Below are positions 17,547-28,167 of a DNA stretch of 64,000 bases, piece after piece. The position numbers and the translations under genes were made by a program. Within the stretch, counting starts at the first letter, position 1; each line of letters opens with the position of its first letter. The stretch is taken from contig NZ_CP059162.1 in assembly GCF_013466605.1 (NCBI RefSeq), forward strand, positions 682,001 to 746,000. The letters are read 5' to 3'. Below the pieces are notes generated by a model. That model worked only from the letters and a program-made list of their open reading frames with translations. It did not search any database and was not told the origin of the DNA. The DNA is from Pseudomonas chlororaphis subsp. aurantiaca. GTDB taxonomy: Bacteria > Pseudomonadota > Gammaproteobacteria > Pseudomonadales > Pseudomonadaceae.

Positions 17547-17849
17547 ATGAGCACCCTGATCGTTCAGCTGGATATGGAAGAGTTCTGCGAGGTGGCCGAT
17601 CTGCCGGCCGCCTATGTGATTGAAATCGTCGAGCACGGGATCCTCGATCCCCATGGCTCGGCGCCCCGCGACTGGCGTTTCACCGACTATGAACTGGCGG
17701 TCGCCAAGCGCGCCGCCAAGTTGCGGCGCGATCTGGAGCTGGAGTGGGAAGGCGTCGCCCTGGCGCTGGAACTGCTCGACGAAGTCCGCGAGTTGCGCAC
17801 GGAAAACCAGATGCTCAAGCAGCGCCTGGGGCGCCTGCTCAGCGACTGA
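17547..17849 (+). CDS. cbpM: Chaperone modulator CbpM
   Basis: 100 residues. N-terminal MerR-like helical fold (EEFCEVADLPAAYVIEIVEHGILDP) and a C-terminal coiled coil (LDEVRELRTENQMLKQRLGRLL). CbpM binds the J domain of CbpA and blocks its co-chaperone and DNA-binding activity. Directly after cbpA with AGGAGTC upstream, hence one operon. Confidence 0.92.
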   Translation: MSTLIVQLDMEEFCEVADLPAAYVIEIVEHGILDPHGSAPRDWRFTDYELAVAKRAAKLRRDLELEWEGVALALELLDEVRELRTENQMLKQRLGRLLSD

Positions 17850-17856
17850 CGAGTGT

Positions 17857-18004
17857 CTGTAGCCGCTGCGGAGCTCGCGAGCCTGCGTTCGAGGATGCAG
17901 TCCTCGCAAAACCTGCATAAGCGGTTTGCCTGAAGAAAAGCAGTGCCCGGTTTACGACCGCTTCGCGATCGAGCGCAGCCTCGCAGGCTTGGCAGCGGCT
18001 ACAG
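17857..18004. repeat. REP pair (GTAGCCGC family), long spacer
   Basis: CTGTAGCCGCTGCGGAGCTCGC on the left and GCAGCGGCTACAG on the right, inverted, about 148 bases overall, with an internal inverted stretch (GAGGATGCAGTCCTC). Separates convergent cbpM and the sensor kinase. Confidence 0.6.
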
Positions 18005-18031
18005 GGGCTTCTGGATCAGCGATTTTCGTGC

Positions 18032-19174
18032 CTACAACGATTCGTTGTGGGACACCCGCGGCAGGGTCACGGTGAAGGTGGTGCCATCGGTCTCGTTGGA
18101 GCTGACGTCGATGCTGCCCTGGTGGGCGGTGACCACTTCCTTGACGATGAACAGGCCCAGGCCGAGGCTGGTGGAAGGACTGCCGAGTGCTTCGTTGGCG
18201 TTACGCACCAGAGGATCGAAGAGGGTGCTCAGTGCGTCCTTGGGAATCGGCGGGCCGTAGTTGTGGATGGTCAGCAGCACCTGCTCGGCGCCGCCAGTGA
18301 AGGTGACGGTCACGGTGCGGTTGCCGTTGCCGTGCTGCAGGGCATTGCCGATCAGGTTCTGCAGCATCTGTTCGATACGCCCGCGATCCCAGATGCCATG
18401 GCTGTCGCCATGGAAGTTCAGCGCTGGCGTGCAGTCCGGCTGGCCGGCGCAGGCTTCGTCCATGGCTGCCTTGATGGCACTGGCCATGTCCATGGGCGCG
18501 GGCTCGATGGGCAGGCTGCTGCCCAGGCGGCTGCGGACGAACTCCAGCAGATCGCCGACCATCGCCGCCATGTGCCTGGTGCCACTCTTGATCCGTGACA
18601 CATAGGCCAGCGCATCGGCATCCAGCGCGACTTTGCGCGCCAGCATCTCGGTGGACATGCTCACCGCCTGCAAGGGCGCGCGCAGGTCGTGGCCGAGAAT
18701 CGCCAGGAAGATATCCCGCGAGCGGTTGACCTGTTCGGCATAGGCCGTGGTGGATTCGGCCAACGCCTCGTCGATGGCTTCGTTGAAACGGATCATGTCC
18801 TGGAAATAGGCCAGTTGCGGCGACTCCAGACTGGCGACCCAGAGGCGAATCACGCAGGCGCGCAGGTGGCGGAATTCCGAGGTCATCTGCACCAGGTCGA
18901 AGCCCACGTTGTGCCGCAACTCGCCATGGCTGGCGGCGGCCTCGTCGAGGCTTGGGGTCTTTTCCGGGCCTTCGCCCCTGGCCTTGGCCGCCTGTTCGCT
19001 GGCAGTCTGGGCGGTGCGCATGTCGCGAGCGGCGGCCAGCAGGATGGACTTGGCATGGTCGCGCAATTGCAGGCGGGTCAGGGAGTCGGTTTCGGGGGCG
19101 ATGGATCGGGCGAATTGCTCCCACTCATCAACGATTCGATCAACGTGTTGCACGATGAAGTCGGGTAGACGCAT
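18032..19174 (-). CDS. Orphan sensor histidine kinase with RsbRD-type N-terminal domain
   Basis: 380 residues, no membrane segment, so cytoplasmic. The N-terminal ~150 residues are helical and look like the RsbRD N-terminal sensor (MRLPDFIVQHVDRIVDEWEQFARS). Then comes a dimerisation/phosphoacceptor region with H in FLAILGHDLRAPLQAV near residue 165, and an ATPase domain with N box LQNLIGNALQHG, a G1-like box HNYGPPIP, and G2 GLGLFIVKEVV. The G1 box is DxGxG-like but with N in place of D, as in many kinases with relaxed boxes. No response regulator is adjacent, so partner and signal are unknown. Confidence 0.85.
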   Translation of the reverse strand: MRLPDFIVQHVDRIVDEWEQFARSIAPETDSLTRLQLRDHAKSILLAAARDMRTAQTASEQAAKARGEGPEKTPSLDEAAASHGELRHNVGFDLVQMTSEFRHLRACVIRLWVASLESPQLAYFQDMIRFNEAIDEALAESTTAYAEQVNRSRDIFLAILGHDLRAPLQAVSMSTEMLARKVALDADALAYVSRIKSGTRHMAAMVGDLLEFVRSRLGSSLPIEPAPMDMASAIKAAMDEACAGQPDCTPALNFHGDSHGIWDRGRIEQMLQNLIGNALQHGNGNRTVTVTFTGGAEQVLLTIHNYGPPIPKDALSTLFDPLVRNANEALGSPSTSLGLGLFIVKEVVTAHQGSIDVSSNETDGTTFTVTLPRVSHNESL

Positions 19175-19312
19175 GGCCGGGAACCTTGTCAGGCAGCAAG
19201 AGTGAGGACGGCGTGTCGAATTCTAGCCGCGATTGAGCCGTTCAACACGGCAAGACGTCCGGCTTTGCTGACCGTTGGGCGGCCCGCATGGGCGCCCGTT
19301 GGATCCAGGTTT

Positions 19313-21013
19313 CTAGAACAGAAAGTAGCGCTGGGCCATCGGCAACACGTCCGCCGGCTCGCACCATAGCAGCACGCCGTCGGCCTTGACCTGATAGGTC
19401 TGCGGGTCGACCTCGATATCCGGCAGGTAGTCGTTGTGGATCAGGTCGGTCTTTTGCACGTCGCGGCAGCCCTTGACCACCGCGATGTGCTTTTTCAGCC
19501 CCAGTTGCTGCGGTACCCCGGCCTCCAGCGCAGCCTGGCTGATAAAGGTCAGGCTGGTGGCGTGCCGGCTGCCGCCGTAACTGGCGAACATCGGCCGGTA
19601 ATGCACCGGCTGCGGGGTCGGGATCGAGGCGTTGGCGTCGCCCATCAGGCTGGCGGCGATGGCCCCGCCCTTGAGGATCAGCGTCGGCTTGACCCCGAAG
19701 AACGCCGGGCGCCAGAGCACCAGGTCGGCCCATTTGCCGATTTCGATGGAGCCCACTTCGTGACTGATGCCGTGGGTGATCGCCGGGTTGATGGTGTATT
19801 TGGCGATGTAGCGCTTGACCCGGAAGTTGCTGTTGCCGGCACCGTCGCCCGGCAGCGGGCCGCGCTGGCGGTGCATCTTGTCGGCGGTCTGCCAGGTGCG
19901 GGTGATGACCTCGCCGACCCGGCCCATGGCCTGACTGTCGGAGCTGATCATCGAGAAGGCGCCCAGGTCGTGGAGGATGTCTTCGGCGGCGATGGTTTCG
20001 CGGCGGATGCGGCTTTCGGCGAAGGCCACGTCCTCGGCGATGCTCGGGTCGAGGTGGTGGCAGACCATCAACATGTCCAGATGCTCGTCGATGGTGTTGC
20101 GGGTGAACGGCCGGGTCGGGTTGGTCGAACTCGGCAGCACGTTGGGGAAACCACAGGCCTTGATGATGTCCGGTGCGTGGCCGCCGCCGGCGCCTTCGGT
20201 GTGATAGGTGTGGATGGTGCGGCCCTTTAACGCGCCGAGGGTGGTTTCGACGAAGCCCGACTCGTTGAGGGTGTCGGTATGGATCGCCACCTGCACGTCG
20301 TACTGGTCGGCGACGCTCAGGCAGTTGTCGATGCTGGCCGGGGTGGTGCCCCAGTCTTCGTGGAGCTTGAGGCCGATGGCCCCGGCCTTGACCTGTTCGA
20401 TCAAGGGCTCCGGCAGGCTGGCGTTGCCCTTGCCGGTGAAGCCGATGTTCATCGGGAACGAGTCCGCCGCCTGGAGCATGCGCGCCATGTGCCAGGGCCC
20501 CGAGGTGCAGGTGGTGGCGTTGGTGCCGGTGGCCGGCCCGGTGCCGCCGCCGATCATGGTGGTGACGCCGCTCATCAGCGCCTCTTCGATCTGCTGCGGG
20601 CAGATGAAGTGGATATGGGTGTCGATGCCGCCGGCGGTGAGGATCATGCCCTCGCCAGCGATCACTTCGGTGCTGGCGCCGACGGCGATGGTCACGTCGG
20701 GCTGGATATCCGGGTTGCCGGCCTTGCCGATGGCGGCGATGCGCCCGTCCTTGAGGCCGACGTCGGCCTTGACGATGCCCCAGTGATCGATGATCAGTGC
20801 GTTGGTGATCAGGGTGTCGACCACTTCGGCCGCCAGCAACTGGCCCTGGCCCATGCCGTCGCGGATCACCTTGCCACCGCCGAACTTCACTTCTTCGCCG
20901 TAGGTGGTGAAGTCCTTCTCGACTTCGATCCACAGCTCGGTATCGGCCAGGCGCACCTTGTCACCGACGGTGGGGCCGAACATGTCGGCGTAGGCTAGGC
21001 GGGAAATCTTCAT
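19313..21013 (-). CDS. ureC: Urease alpha subunit UreC
   Basis: 566 residues, full length. Catalytic subunit of the nickel enzyme that hydrolyses urea to ammonia and carbamate. Seen: the HIHF metal-ligand pair near residue 135, the carbamylated lysine in [14 protein letters not shown] near residue 217, [11 protein letters not shown] and [16 protein letters not shown] with further ligands, and the mobile flap [12 protein letters not shown] with its Cys-His near residue 320. GGAAGGTG precedes the start. It follows ureB after 142 bases that hold an REP element, unusual spacing for ureB-ureC. Confidence 0.97.
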   Translation of the reverse strand: MKISRLAYADMFGPTVGDKVRLADTELWIEVEKDFTTYGEEVKFGGGKVIRDGMGQGQLLAAEVVDTLITNALIIDHWGIVKADVGLKDGRIAAIGKAGNPDIQPDVTIAVGASTEVIAGEGMILTAGGIDTHIHFICPQQIEEALMSGVTTMIGGGTGPATGTNATTCTSGPWHMARMLQAADSFPMNIGFTGKGNASLPEPLIEQVKAGAIGLKLHEDWGTTPASIDNCLSVADQYDVQVAIHTDTLNESGFVETTLGALKGRTIHTYHTEGAGGGHAPDIIKACGFPNVLPSSTNPTRPFTRNTIDEHLDMLMVCHHLDPSIAEDVAFAESRIRRETIAAEDILHDLGAFSMISSDSQAMGRVGEVITRTWQTADKMHRQRGPLPGDGAGNSNFRVKRYIAKYTINPAITHGISHEVGSIEIGKWADLVLWRPAFFGVKPTLILKGGAIAASLMGDANASIPTPQPVHYRPMFASYGGSRHATSLTFISQAALEAGVPQQLGLKKHIAVVKGCRDVQKTDLIHNDYLPDIEVDPQTYQVKADGVLLWCEPADVLPMAQRYFLF

Positions 21014-21042
21014 TGCACCTTCCTAAGAATTGAGTCGGGCAC

Positions 21043-21146
21043 CTGTAGTCGCTGCCGAAGGCTGCGCTAAGGGCCGAAGGACCTTCGTTCGCTTTGAAAT
21101 GCAGGGGCCGCTTCGCAGCCATCGCAGCCTGCGGCAGCGGCTACAG
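21043..21146. repeat. REP pair (GTAGCCGC family) inside the urease operon
   Basis: CTGTAGTCGCTGCCGAAGGC and CGCAGCCTGCGGCAGCGGCTAC in inverted orientation between ureB and ureC, with an inner inverted stretch around GAAGGACCTTC. The ribosome site of ureC lies outside the element. Confidence 0.75.
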
Positions 21147-21155
21147 GGATTGCAT

Positions 21156-22000
<845 letters not shown>

Positions 22001-22534
22001 TCACTCCTTGTGGATAGTGGGCGGCAGCGCCCCCGGATCGAGGGTCAGCTGCATGAACGTCAGGTCCAGCCAGCGCCCGAACTTGGTGCCCACTTGCGGC
22101 ATCTGTCCGGTGGTGACGAAGCCCAGGCGTTCGTGCAGGCGGATCGAGGCGGCGTTGCCGCTTTCGATGGCCGCGACCATCACGTGCTTGTCGCAGGTCC
22201 TGGCGCGTTCGATCAGCGCTTGCATCAGGCGCGGGCCGAGGCCGTTGCCGCGCTGGTCGTTGCGCACATAGACCGAGTGCTCGACGGTATGGCGGAAACC
22301 GTCGAAGGGCCGCCAGTCGCCGAACGAGGCATAACCGAGCACGCTGTCGTCGGCGTCGACCGCCACCAGGACCGGATAACCCTGGGCCTGGCGGGCACTG
22401 AACCAGGCCTGGCGATTGCCCAGGTCCACGGCCTGCTCGTTCCAGATTGCCGTGGTGTTGAGCACGGCGTCGTTATAAATGTCGCGGATCGCCGGCAGGT
22501 CGGCATGCACGGCATCGCGGATGGAATACGTCAT
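22001..22534 (-). CDS. GNAT acetyltransferase, methionine sulfoximine/phosphinothricin type
   Basis: 177 residues, Pat/MddA-like. Seen: IRDAVHADLPAIRDIYNDAV and NTTAIWNEQ at the N-terminus, EHSVYVRNDQRGNGLGPRLMQALIE for acetyl-CoA binding (residues ~85-110), and an NAASIRLHERLGFVTTGQMP motif near residue 130. The related P. aeruginosa PA4866 N-acetylates methionine sulfoximine and sulfone and also sits between ureA and ureB. It protects glutamine synthetase from these inhibitors, a fitting neighbour for a nitrogen operon. Assignment by family and synteny. Confidence 0.88.
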   Translation of the reverse strand: MTYSIRDAVHADLPAIRDIYNDAVLNTTAIWNEQAVDLGNRQAWFSARQAQGYPVLVAVDADDSVLGYASFGDWRPFDGFRHTVEHSVYVRNDQRGNGLGPRLMQALIERARTCDKHVMVAAIESGNAASIRLHERLGFVTTGQMPQVGTKFGRWLDLTFMQLTLDPGALPPTIHKE

Positions 22535-22543
22535 GGCGCAGCC

Positions 22544-22846
<303 letters not shown>

Positions 22847-22898
22847 CGTTGGAAATCCGTTGTCGAGCAGTTGAAAAGATAAGCCGGTGACCGGGTGT

Positions 22899-23738
22899 TC
22901 ATGTGCTCCAGATCCTCGGCGGCAGCGCCTCGCGGCCCAGCAGGGCGGGGCGCAACAGGCGCCACAGGTCGATCAGCCAGGCACGGGCCAGCAGCGCTTC
23001 GCTGGCCAGGCAGCGGGCCACCAGCAGGCCGGGCAGTTGCGTCAGGTCGCCGCGCACGGCATGAGGCAGTGCGCGGCAGCGTTCCAGCAACGGGCTGTCG
23101 ATCTCCCCGGTGACCAGCAAGGTGGCGAAGACCGGCTGGCCGTCCAGGCCGATCGGTGAGTCGAGCAAACCGTCGCCGCCGACAATGCGCTGGCGTTCGT
23201 GCCAGAGCAACTGGCCATCGCGGCGGATGTCCAGGTGCGACTGGAAATGCCCGAGGTCGAAACGTTCGTCGCTGGCAGGGCGACCGAGGGCCACCAGGTC
23301 CCAGTAGAACAGCCGGGCGTCGCCTTGCAGTTCGATGCGGGTGCTCAGCTCGGCCTGGGCGGCGCTGAACACGATGGTTTCCTGGGGCAGCCATTCCAGG
23401 GTGGCACCGGCGGCGACGCTCAAGTCCAGGGTCTGATAGGCCGGCCCGGTGGCGCGATACCACTTGGCGGCGCCGGGGCTGGTCAGTTGCGCCCAGGCAT
23501 CGCGCTCGACGCTGGCGCGGATCTGCAGGCGGTCGCCGCCGGCAATCCCGCCGGGCGGATGCACGATGATGTGCTGGCAGACTTCGGGGCCTTCGGCGTA
23601 CAGGTGCTTCTGCACCCGCAGCGGGCCCTTGTGCCGGCGCTGCACCGGGCGCGTGCTGTCGCCAAAGCGGGCGTAGCCGAGTTCCAGCTCGGCATGCCAG
23701 CTGGGGGTGAACAGGGCGGTCTGGGCAGGCAGATTCAT
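22899..23738 (-). CDS. ureD: Urease accessory protein UreD
   Basis: 279 residues. Beta-rich scaffold that binds apo-urease and, with UreF-UreG, forms the nickel-insertion complex. Seen: [38 protein letters not shown] near the N-terminus and the very conserved [14 protein letters not shown] near residue 63, plus [11 protein letters not shown]. It begins 30 bases after the urtE stop, so the urea transport and urease genes may be one long transcript. Confidence 0.95.
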   Translation of the reverse strand: MNLPAQTALFTPSWHAELELGYARFGDSTRPVQRRHKGPLRVQKHLYAEGPEVCQHIIVHPPGGIAGGDRLQIRASVERDAWAQLTSPGAAKWYRATGPAYQTLDLSVAAGATLEWLPQETIVFSAAQAELSTRIELQGDARLFYWDLVALGRPASDERFDLGHFQSHLDIRRDGQLLWHERQRIVGGDGLLDSPIGLDGQPVFATLLVTGEIDSPLLERCRALPHAVRGDLTQLPGLLVARCLASEALLARAWLIDLWRLLRPALLGREALPPRIWST

Positions 23739-23768
23739 GATTCGTGCTTAATGTCGGGACGTTACAGG

Positions 23769-24467
23769 TTAGATCGTAACCAGTCCGCGTACACCCTCGG
23801 CTTCCATATTTTCACCGCGGCCCTGCTGGACGATTTCGCCCCGGGACATCACCAGGTACTGATCGGCCAGTTCGGCGGCGAAGTCGTAGAACTGTTCCAC
23901 CAGCAGGATCGCCATGTCGCCGCGTGCCGCGAGTTTCTTGATCACCGCGCCGATCTCCTTGATCACCGACGGCTGGATGCCCTCGGTGGGCTCGTCGAGG
24001 ATCAACAGCCGTGGCCGGCTGGCCAGGGCGCGGCCGATGGCCAGCTGCTGTTGCTGGCCGCCGGACAGGTCGCCGCCGCGCCGCTGTTTCATTTGCAGCA
24101 GCACCGGGAACAGCTCGTAGATAAAGGCCGGCACTTCCCTGGCCTCCTTCGCGCCAAAACGAGAAAGCCCCATCAACAGGTTTTCTTCCACGGTCAGGCG
24201 GCCGAAGATCTCCCGGCCCTGGGGCACGTAGGCGATGCCGGCGTGCACCCGCTGATGGGGCTTGTAGGCGGTGATGGCCTGGCCTTCCCAGTTCACCGCG
24301 CCTTCCTTGGCCGGCAGCAGGCCCATCAGGCATTTGAGCAGGGTGGTCTTGCCCACCCCGTTGCGCCCGAGCAGGCAGGTGACTTCGCCGACTTTCGCCT
24401 CGAAGCTCAGGCCTCGCAGGATGTGGCTACCGCCGTAGTACTGGTGCAGCTTGTCGACTTGCAGCAT
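23769..24467 (-). CDS. urtE: Urea ABC transporter ATPase UrtE
   Basis: 232 residues, LivF-type ATPase. Walker A GRNGVGKTT near residue 36, Q-loop region AYVPQGREIFGRLTVEENL, signature LSGGQQQQLAIGRAL near residue 135, Walker B LLILDEPTEGIQP. The ATG at 24467 gives MLQVDKLHQYYGGSHIL, the usual start; upstream frame runs into an REP element. Works with UrtD to power urea import. Last urt gene, just before ureD. Confidence 0.95.
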   Translation of the reverse strand: MLQVDKLHQYYGGSHILRGLSFEAKVGEVTCLLGRNGVGKTTLLKCLMGLLPAKEGAVNWEGQAITAYKPHQRVHAGIAYVPQGREIFGRLTVEENLLMGLSRFGAKEAREVPAFIYELFPVLLQMKQRRGGDLSGGQQQQLAIGRALASRPRLLILDEPTEGIQPSVIKEIGAVIKKLAARGDMAILLVEQFYDFAAELADQYLVMSRGEIVQQGRGENMEAEGVRGLVTI

Positions 24468-24496
24468 TTCCGGTTCCTTCTGGCTTGCGCCGATCG

Positions 24497-24598
24497 CTGT
24501 AGCCGCTGCCGAAGGCTGCGATCGGCCTCGAAGAGGATGTGCTCTTGGGGGCCTCAAGGTCCTGCGGACCTTATCGCAGCCTGCGGCAGCGGCTACAG
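24497..24598. repeat. REP pair (GTAGCCGC family) between urtD and urtE
   Basis: CTGTAGCCGCTGCCGAAGGC and GCAGCCTGCGGCAGCGGCTA in inverted orientation, with an inner inverted stretch AAGGTCC/GGACCTT. It separates two genes of one operon by about 150 bases. Confidence 0.78.
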
Positions 24599-24619
24599 GA
24601 TCATGTGGCGTTCGTGGGA

Positions 24620-25480
24620 TCAGCGGCCGAGATAGACCTCGATCACCCGTTCGTTTTCCTGCACCTGTTCCAGCGACCCTTCGGCCAGCACGCTGCCCTG
24701 GTGCAGCACGGTGACGTGGTCGGCGATCGAGCCGACGAAGCCCATGTCGTGCTCCACCACCATCAGCGAATGCTTGACCGCCAGGCGCTTGAACAGCTCG
24801 GCGGTGAACTCGGTCTCGGCGTCGGTCATGCCCGCCACCGGCTCGTCGAGCAGCAGCAGTTGCGGGTCCTGCATCAGCAGCATGCCGATTTCCAGGAACT
24901 GCTTCTGGCCGTGGGACAGCAGGCCGGCCTGGCGCTCCACCGAGGCCGTCAGGCGAATGGTTTCCAGCACTTCGTCGATGCGGTCTTTCTGCTCGCCGGA
25001 GAGTTTCGCCCGCAGGCTGGCCCAGACCGACTTGTCGGTCTTCTGCGCCAGCTCCAGGTTTTCGAACACGCTCAGGGCTTCGAACACCGTGGGTTTCTGG
25101 AACTTGCGGCCGATGCCGGCCTGGGCGATCTGCACCTCGCTCATCTGCGTCAGGTCCAGGGTTTCGCCGAACCAGGCCTTGCCGTGGGTGGGCCGGGTCT
25201 TGCCGGTGATCACGTCCATCAGAGTGGTCTTGCCCGCGCCATTGGGGCCGATGATGCAGCGCAGCTCGCCGACGCCGATGTACAGGTTGAGGTCGTTGAG
25301 CGCCTTGAAACCGTCGAAGCTGACGCTGATGTCTTCCAGGGTCAGGATGGTGCCGTGGCGGGTGTTCAGGCCCTTGCCGGCGGCCTGGCCGAGGCCGATG
25401 GCGTCGCGGCTGGCGCCGGCATCTTTGTTGGGCTCCAGAATGGGTTCGAGCATGAAGTCGGCCGTCGGTGTGATTCTCAT
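24620..25480 (-). CDS. urtD: Urea ABC transporter ATPase UrtD
   Basis: 286 residues, LivG-type ATPase with an extra N-terminal segment of about 40 residues before the ABC domain. Walker A GPNGAGKTT near residue 77, signature-like LSHGQKQFLEIGMLL, Walker B LLLLDEPVAGM, switch His in VVEHDMGFV. The start codon overlaps the urtC stop (ATGA). Downstream is an REP element before urtE. Confidence 0.95.
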   Translation of the reverse strand: MRITPTADFMLEPILEPNKDAGASRDAIGLGQAAGKGLNTRHGTILTLEDISVSFDGFKALNDLNLYIGVGELRCIIGPNGAGKTTLMDVITGKTRPTHGKAWFGETLDLTQMSEVQIAQAGIGRKFQKPTVFEALSVFENLELAQKTDKSVWASLRAKLSGEQKDRIDEVLETIRLTASVERQAGLLSHGQKQFLEIGMLLMQDPQLLLLDEPVAGMTDAETEFTAELFKRLAVKHSLMVVEHDMGFVGSIADHVTVLHQGSVLAEGSLEQVQENERVIEVYLGR

Positions 25481-26556
25481 GATTCGCCCCTTTTCTTCAG
25501 CAAGCCGATCACGCCCTTGGGCAGGTACAGGGTCACGACGATAAACAGCGCGCCGAGGAAGAACAGCCAGTACTCCGGGAAGGCCACGGTGAACCAGCTC
25601 TTCATGCCGTTGACCACGCCGGCGCCGAGCAGTGGGCCGATCAGTGTGCCGCGACCGCCCAGGGCGACCCACACGGCGGCCTCGATGGAGTTGGTCGGCG
25701 ACATTTCGCTGGGGTTGATGATGCCCACCTGCGGCACGTACAAGGCGCCAGCCAGGCCGCAGAGCACCGCGCTCAACACCCAGACGAACAACTTGAAGCC
25801 GCGTGGGTCGTAGCCGCAGAACATCAGGCGGCTCTCGGCATCGCGCAGCGCGGTCAGCACCCGGCCGAACTTGCTCCGGGCCAGGCGCCAGCCGATATAC
25901 AGGCTGGCCACCAGCAACAGCACGGTGGCCAGGAACAGCACCGCGCGGGTCCCAGGCTCGGTGATGCCGAAGCCGAGGATGGTGCGGAAGTTGGTGAAGC
26001 CGTTGTTGCCGCCAAAGCCGGTCTCGTTGCGAAAGAACAGGAGCATGCCGGCGAAGGTCAGGGCCTGGGTCATGATCGAGAAATACACGCCCTTGATCCG
26101 CGAGCGGAAGGCGAAGAAGCCGAACACCAGCGCCAGCAAGCCCGGCGCCAGTACCACCAGGCACAGGGCCCAGAGGAAGCTGCTGGTGCCGCTCCAGTAC
26201 CAGGGCAACTCGGTCCACGAAAGGAAGGTCATGAATGCCGGCAGGCTGTCCCCCGCGGCCTGTCGCATCAGGTACATGCCCATGGCGTAGCCGCCGAGGG
26301 CGAAGAACAGGCCATGGCCCAGGGACAGCAGCCCGGCATACCCCCAGACCAGGTCCAGGGCCAGGGCGACTATGGCGTAGCAGAGGATCTTGCCCACCAG
26401 GGTCAGGGTGTAGGCCGAAACGTGCAGCGGGTTGTCCGGCGCCAGCAGCGAGAGCAGCGGCAGGGCCAGCAGCACCACCAGGATCAGCGCGCCGACGGCG
26501 ACGGAAACCTTGGGCCCGGCCTTTTGCGTAGCGGTTACTAGTAGAGGCTGGTTCAT
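25477..26556 (-). CDS. urtC: Urea ABC transporter permease UrtC
   Basis: 359 residues, LivM-type permease with about ten hydrophobic segments. Contains LDLVWGYAGLLSLGHGLFFALGGYAMGMYL near residues 65-95, the hallmark of branched-chain/urea permeases, and VALGGRGTLIGPLLGAGVVNG near residue 290 that faces the ATPase. Overlaps urtB by one base (TGATG) and urtD by four. Confidence 0.95.
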   Translation of the reverse strand: MNQPLLVTATQKAGPKVSVAVGALILVVLLALPLLSLLAPDNPLHVSAYTLTLVGKILCYAIVALALDLVWGYAGLLSLGHGLFFALGGYAMGMYLMRQAAGDSLPAFMTFLSWTELPWYWSGTSSFLWALCLVVLAPGLLALVFGFFAFRSRIKGVYFSIMTQALTFAGMLLFFRNETGFGGNNGFTNFRTILGFGITEPGTRAVLFLATVLLLVASLYIGWRLARSKFGRVLTALRDAESRLMFCGYDPRGFKLFVWVLSAVLCGLAGALYVPQVGIINPSEMSPTNSIEAAVWVALGGRGTLIGPLLGAGVVNGMKSWFTVAFPEYWLFFLGALFIVVTLYLPKGVIGLLKKRGES

Positions 26557-28058
26557 CAGTCGATTACCCGTCCCTTGAGTGCGAAGAGGCCTTGCGGACG
26601 TTTCTGGATAAACAGAATGATCAGCGCGAGGATCAGGATCTTGCCGAGCACGGCGCCGATCTGCGGTTCGAGAATCTTGTTGGCTATCCCCAGGCCGAAC
26701 GCGGCGAACACGCTACCGGCCAGTTGGCCGACGCCGCCGAGCACCACCACCAGGAACGAGTCGATGATGTAGCTCTGGCCCAGGTCCGGGCCGACGTTGC
26801 CGATCTGGCTCAGGGCCACGCCACCGAGGCCGGCGATGCCGGAGCCGAGGCCGAAGGCGAGCATGTCGACTCGTCCTGTCGGCACGCCGCAGCAGGCGGC
26901 CATGTTGCGGTTCTGGGTGACCGCGCGCACGTTCAGGCCCAGGCGGGTCTTGTTCAGCAGCAGCCAAGTGAGGACGACGACAAACAGCGCGAAGGCGATG
27001 ATCACGATGCGGTTGTAGGGCAGCACCAGGTTGGGCAGCACCTGGATCCCGCCGGACAGCCAGGCCGGGTTCGACACCTCGACGTTCTGCGCGCCGAACA
27101 CCAGGCGCACCAGCTGGATCAGCATCAGGCTGATGCCCCAGGTGGCGAGCAGGGTTTCCAGCGGCCGGCCGTAGAGATGACGGATCACCATGCGTTCCAG
27201 GGCCATGCCGATGCCGGCGGTGACGAAGAACGCCACCGGCAGGGCGATCAGCGGGTAGAACTCGATGGCCTGCGGGGCGTAGCGCTGGAACAGCAACTGC
27301 ACCATGTAGGTGGAGTAGGCGCCGAGCATCAGCATCTCGCCGTGGGCCATGTTGATCACCCCGAGCAGGCCGAAGGTGATCGCCAGGCCCAGGGCAGCCA
27401 GCAGCAGGATCGAACCCAGGGACATGCCGCTGAAGGCCTGGCCGAGCACTTCGCCCACCAGCAGCTTGCGCTTGACCTGGGCCAGGCTGGTTTCGGCGGC
27501 GGTGCGCACGCCGATATCGGCTTCCACCCCGGGTTCGAGCAGGCCTTCGAGGCGGGTGCGGGCCAGCGGGTCGCCGGTTTCACCCAGCAGGCGTACCGCG
27601 GCCAGGCGCACGGCCGGGTCGCTGTCCACCAGTTGCAGGTTGGCCAGGGCCAGGCTCAGGGCGTCATGCACAGCCTGGTCCTGTTCGGCGGCCAGGCTGG
27701 CATCGAGGAATTTCAACTGCGCCGGCTTGGCGCTTTTCTGCAACTGCTGCGCGGCGGCCAGACGGATGTTGGCATCGCTGGCGAGCAATTGGTGGCTGGC
27801 CATGGCGGTGTCGATCAGGCCGCGCAGGCGATTGTTCAGGCGCAAGGTCTTGGCTTGCCCATCGACGGTCAGCTGGCCTTGCTGCAAGGCGCCGAGCAGT
27901 TCGAGGCGCGCCGGGTCGGGCTGCGCGGCCCAGCTTTCCAGGAGCCTGGCCTGCTGCGTGGCGTTGGCCGCGACGAAGTCTTCGGCGTCGCCGGCCCTGG
28001 CGGCCAATGGCAGCAATAGCAGGCAGGCGAGGATAAAACGGTAGAGGGCAGTGGGCAT
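26556..28058 (-). CDS. urtB: Urea ABC transporter permease UrtB with HEAT-like N-terminal extension
   Basis: 500 residues. A signal peptide (MPTALYRFILACLLLLPLAARA) and about 190 residues of helical repeat sequence (for example SDANIRLAAAQQLQKSA, SDPAVRLAAVRLLGETGDPLAR) precede a LivH-type permease domain starting near residue 210 (FGLLGVINMAHGEMLMLGAYSTYMV). The extension is thus likely periplasmic. The ATG at 28058 is preferred because the sequence further upstream enters an REP element. UrtB and UrtC form the channel for urea. Confidence 0.93.
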   Translation of the reverse strand: MPTALYRFILACLLLLPLAARAGDAEDFVAANATQQARLLESWAAQPDPARLELLGALQQGQLTVDGQAKTLRLNNRLRGLIDTAMASHQLLASDANIRLAAAQQLQKSAKPAQLKFLDASLAAEQDQAVHDALSLALANLQLVDSDPAVRLAAVRLLGETGDPLARTRLEGLLEPGVEADIGVRTAAETSLAQVKRKLLVGEVLGQAFSGMSLGSILLLAALGLAITFGLLGVINMAHGEMLMLGAYSTYMVQLLFQRYAPQAIEFYPLIALPVAFFVTAGIGMALERMVIRHLYGRPLETLLATWGISLMLIQLVRLVFGAQNVEVSNPAWLSGGIQVLPNLVLPYNRIVIIAFALFVVVLTWLLLNKTRLGLNVRAVTQNRNMAACCGVPTGRVDMLAFGLGSGIAGLGGVALSQIGNVGPDLGQSYIIDSFLVVVLGGVGQLAGSVFAAFGLGIANKILEPQIGAVLGKILILALIILFIQKRPQGLFALKGRVID

Positions 28059-28085
28059 ATCAATGGCCTTGCGCGGGGCGTGGGT

Positions 28086-28122
28086 CTGGAGCCGCTGCCG
28101 CAGCCTGCGGCAGCGGCTACAG
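28086..28122. repeat. Single REP palindrome between urtA and urtB
   Basis: GAGCCGCTGCCGCAGC directly followed by its inverted copy CTGCGGCAGCGGCTAC, one tight hairpin. It lies 28 bases upstream of the urtB start. In comparable transporter operons such hairpins stabilise the binding-protein mRNA; that is an inference here. Confidence 0.75.
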
Positions 28123-28167
28123 AGGTTGTGCCGGACGCGGGAGCGGCGGCCGGCATCCATCCGTTGC

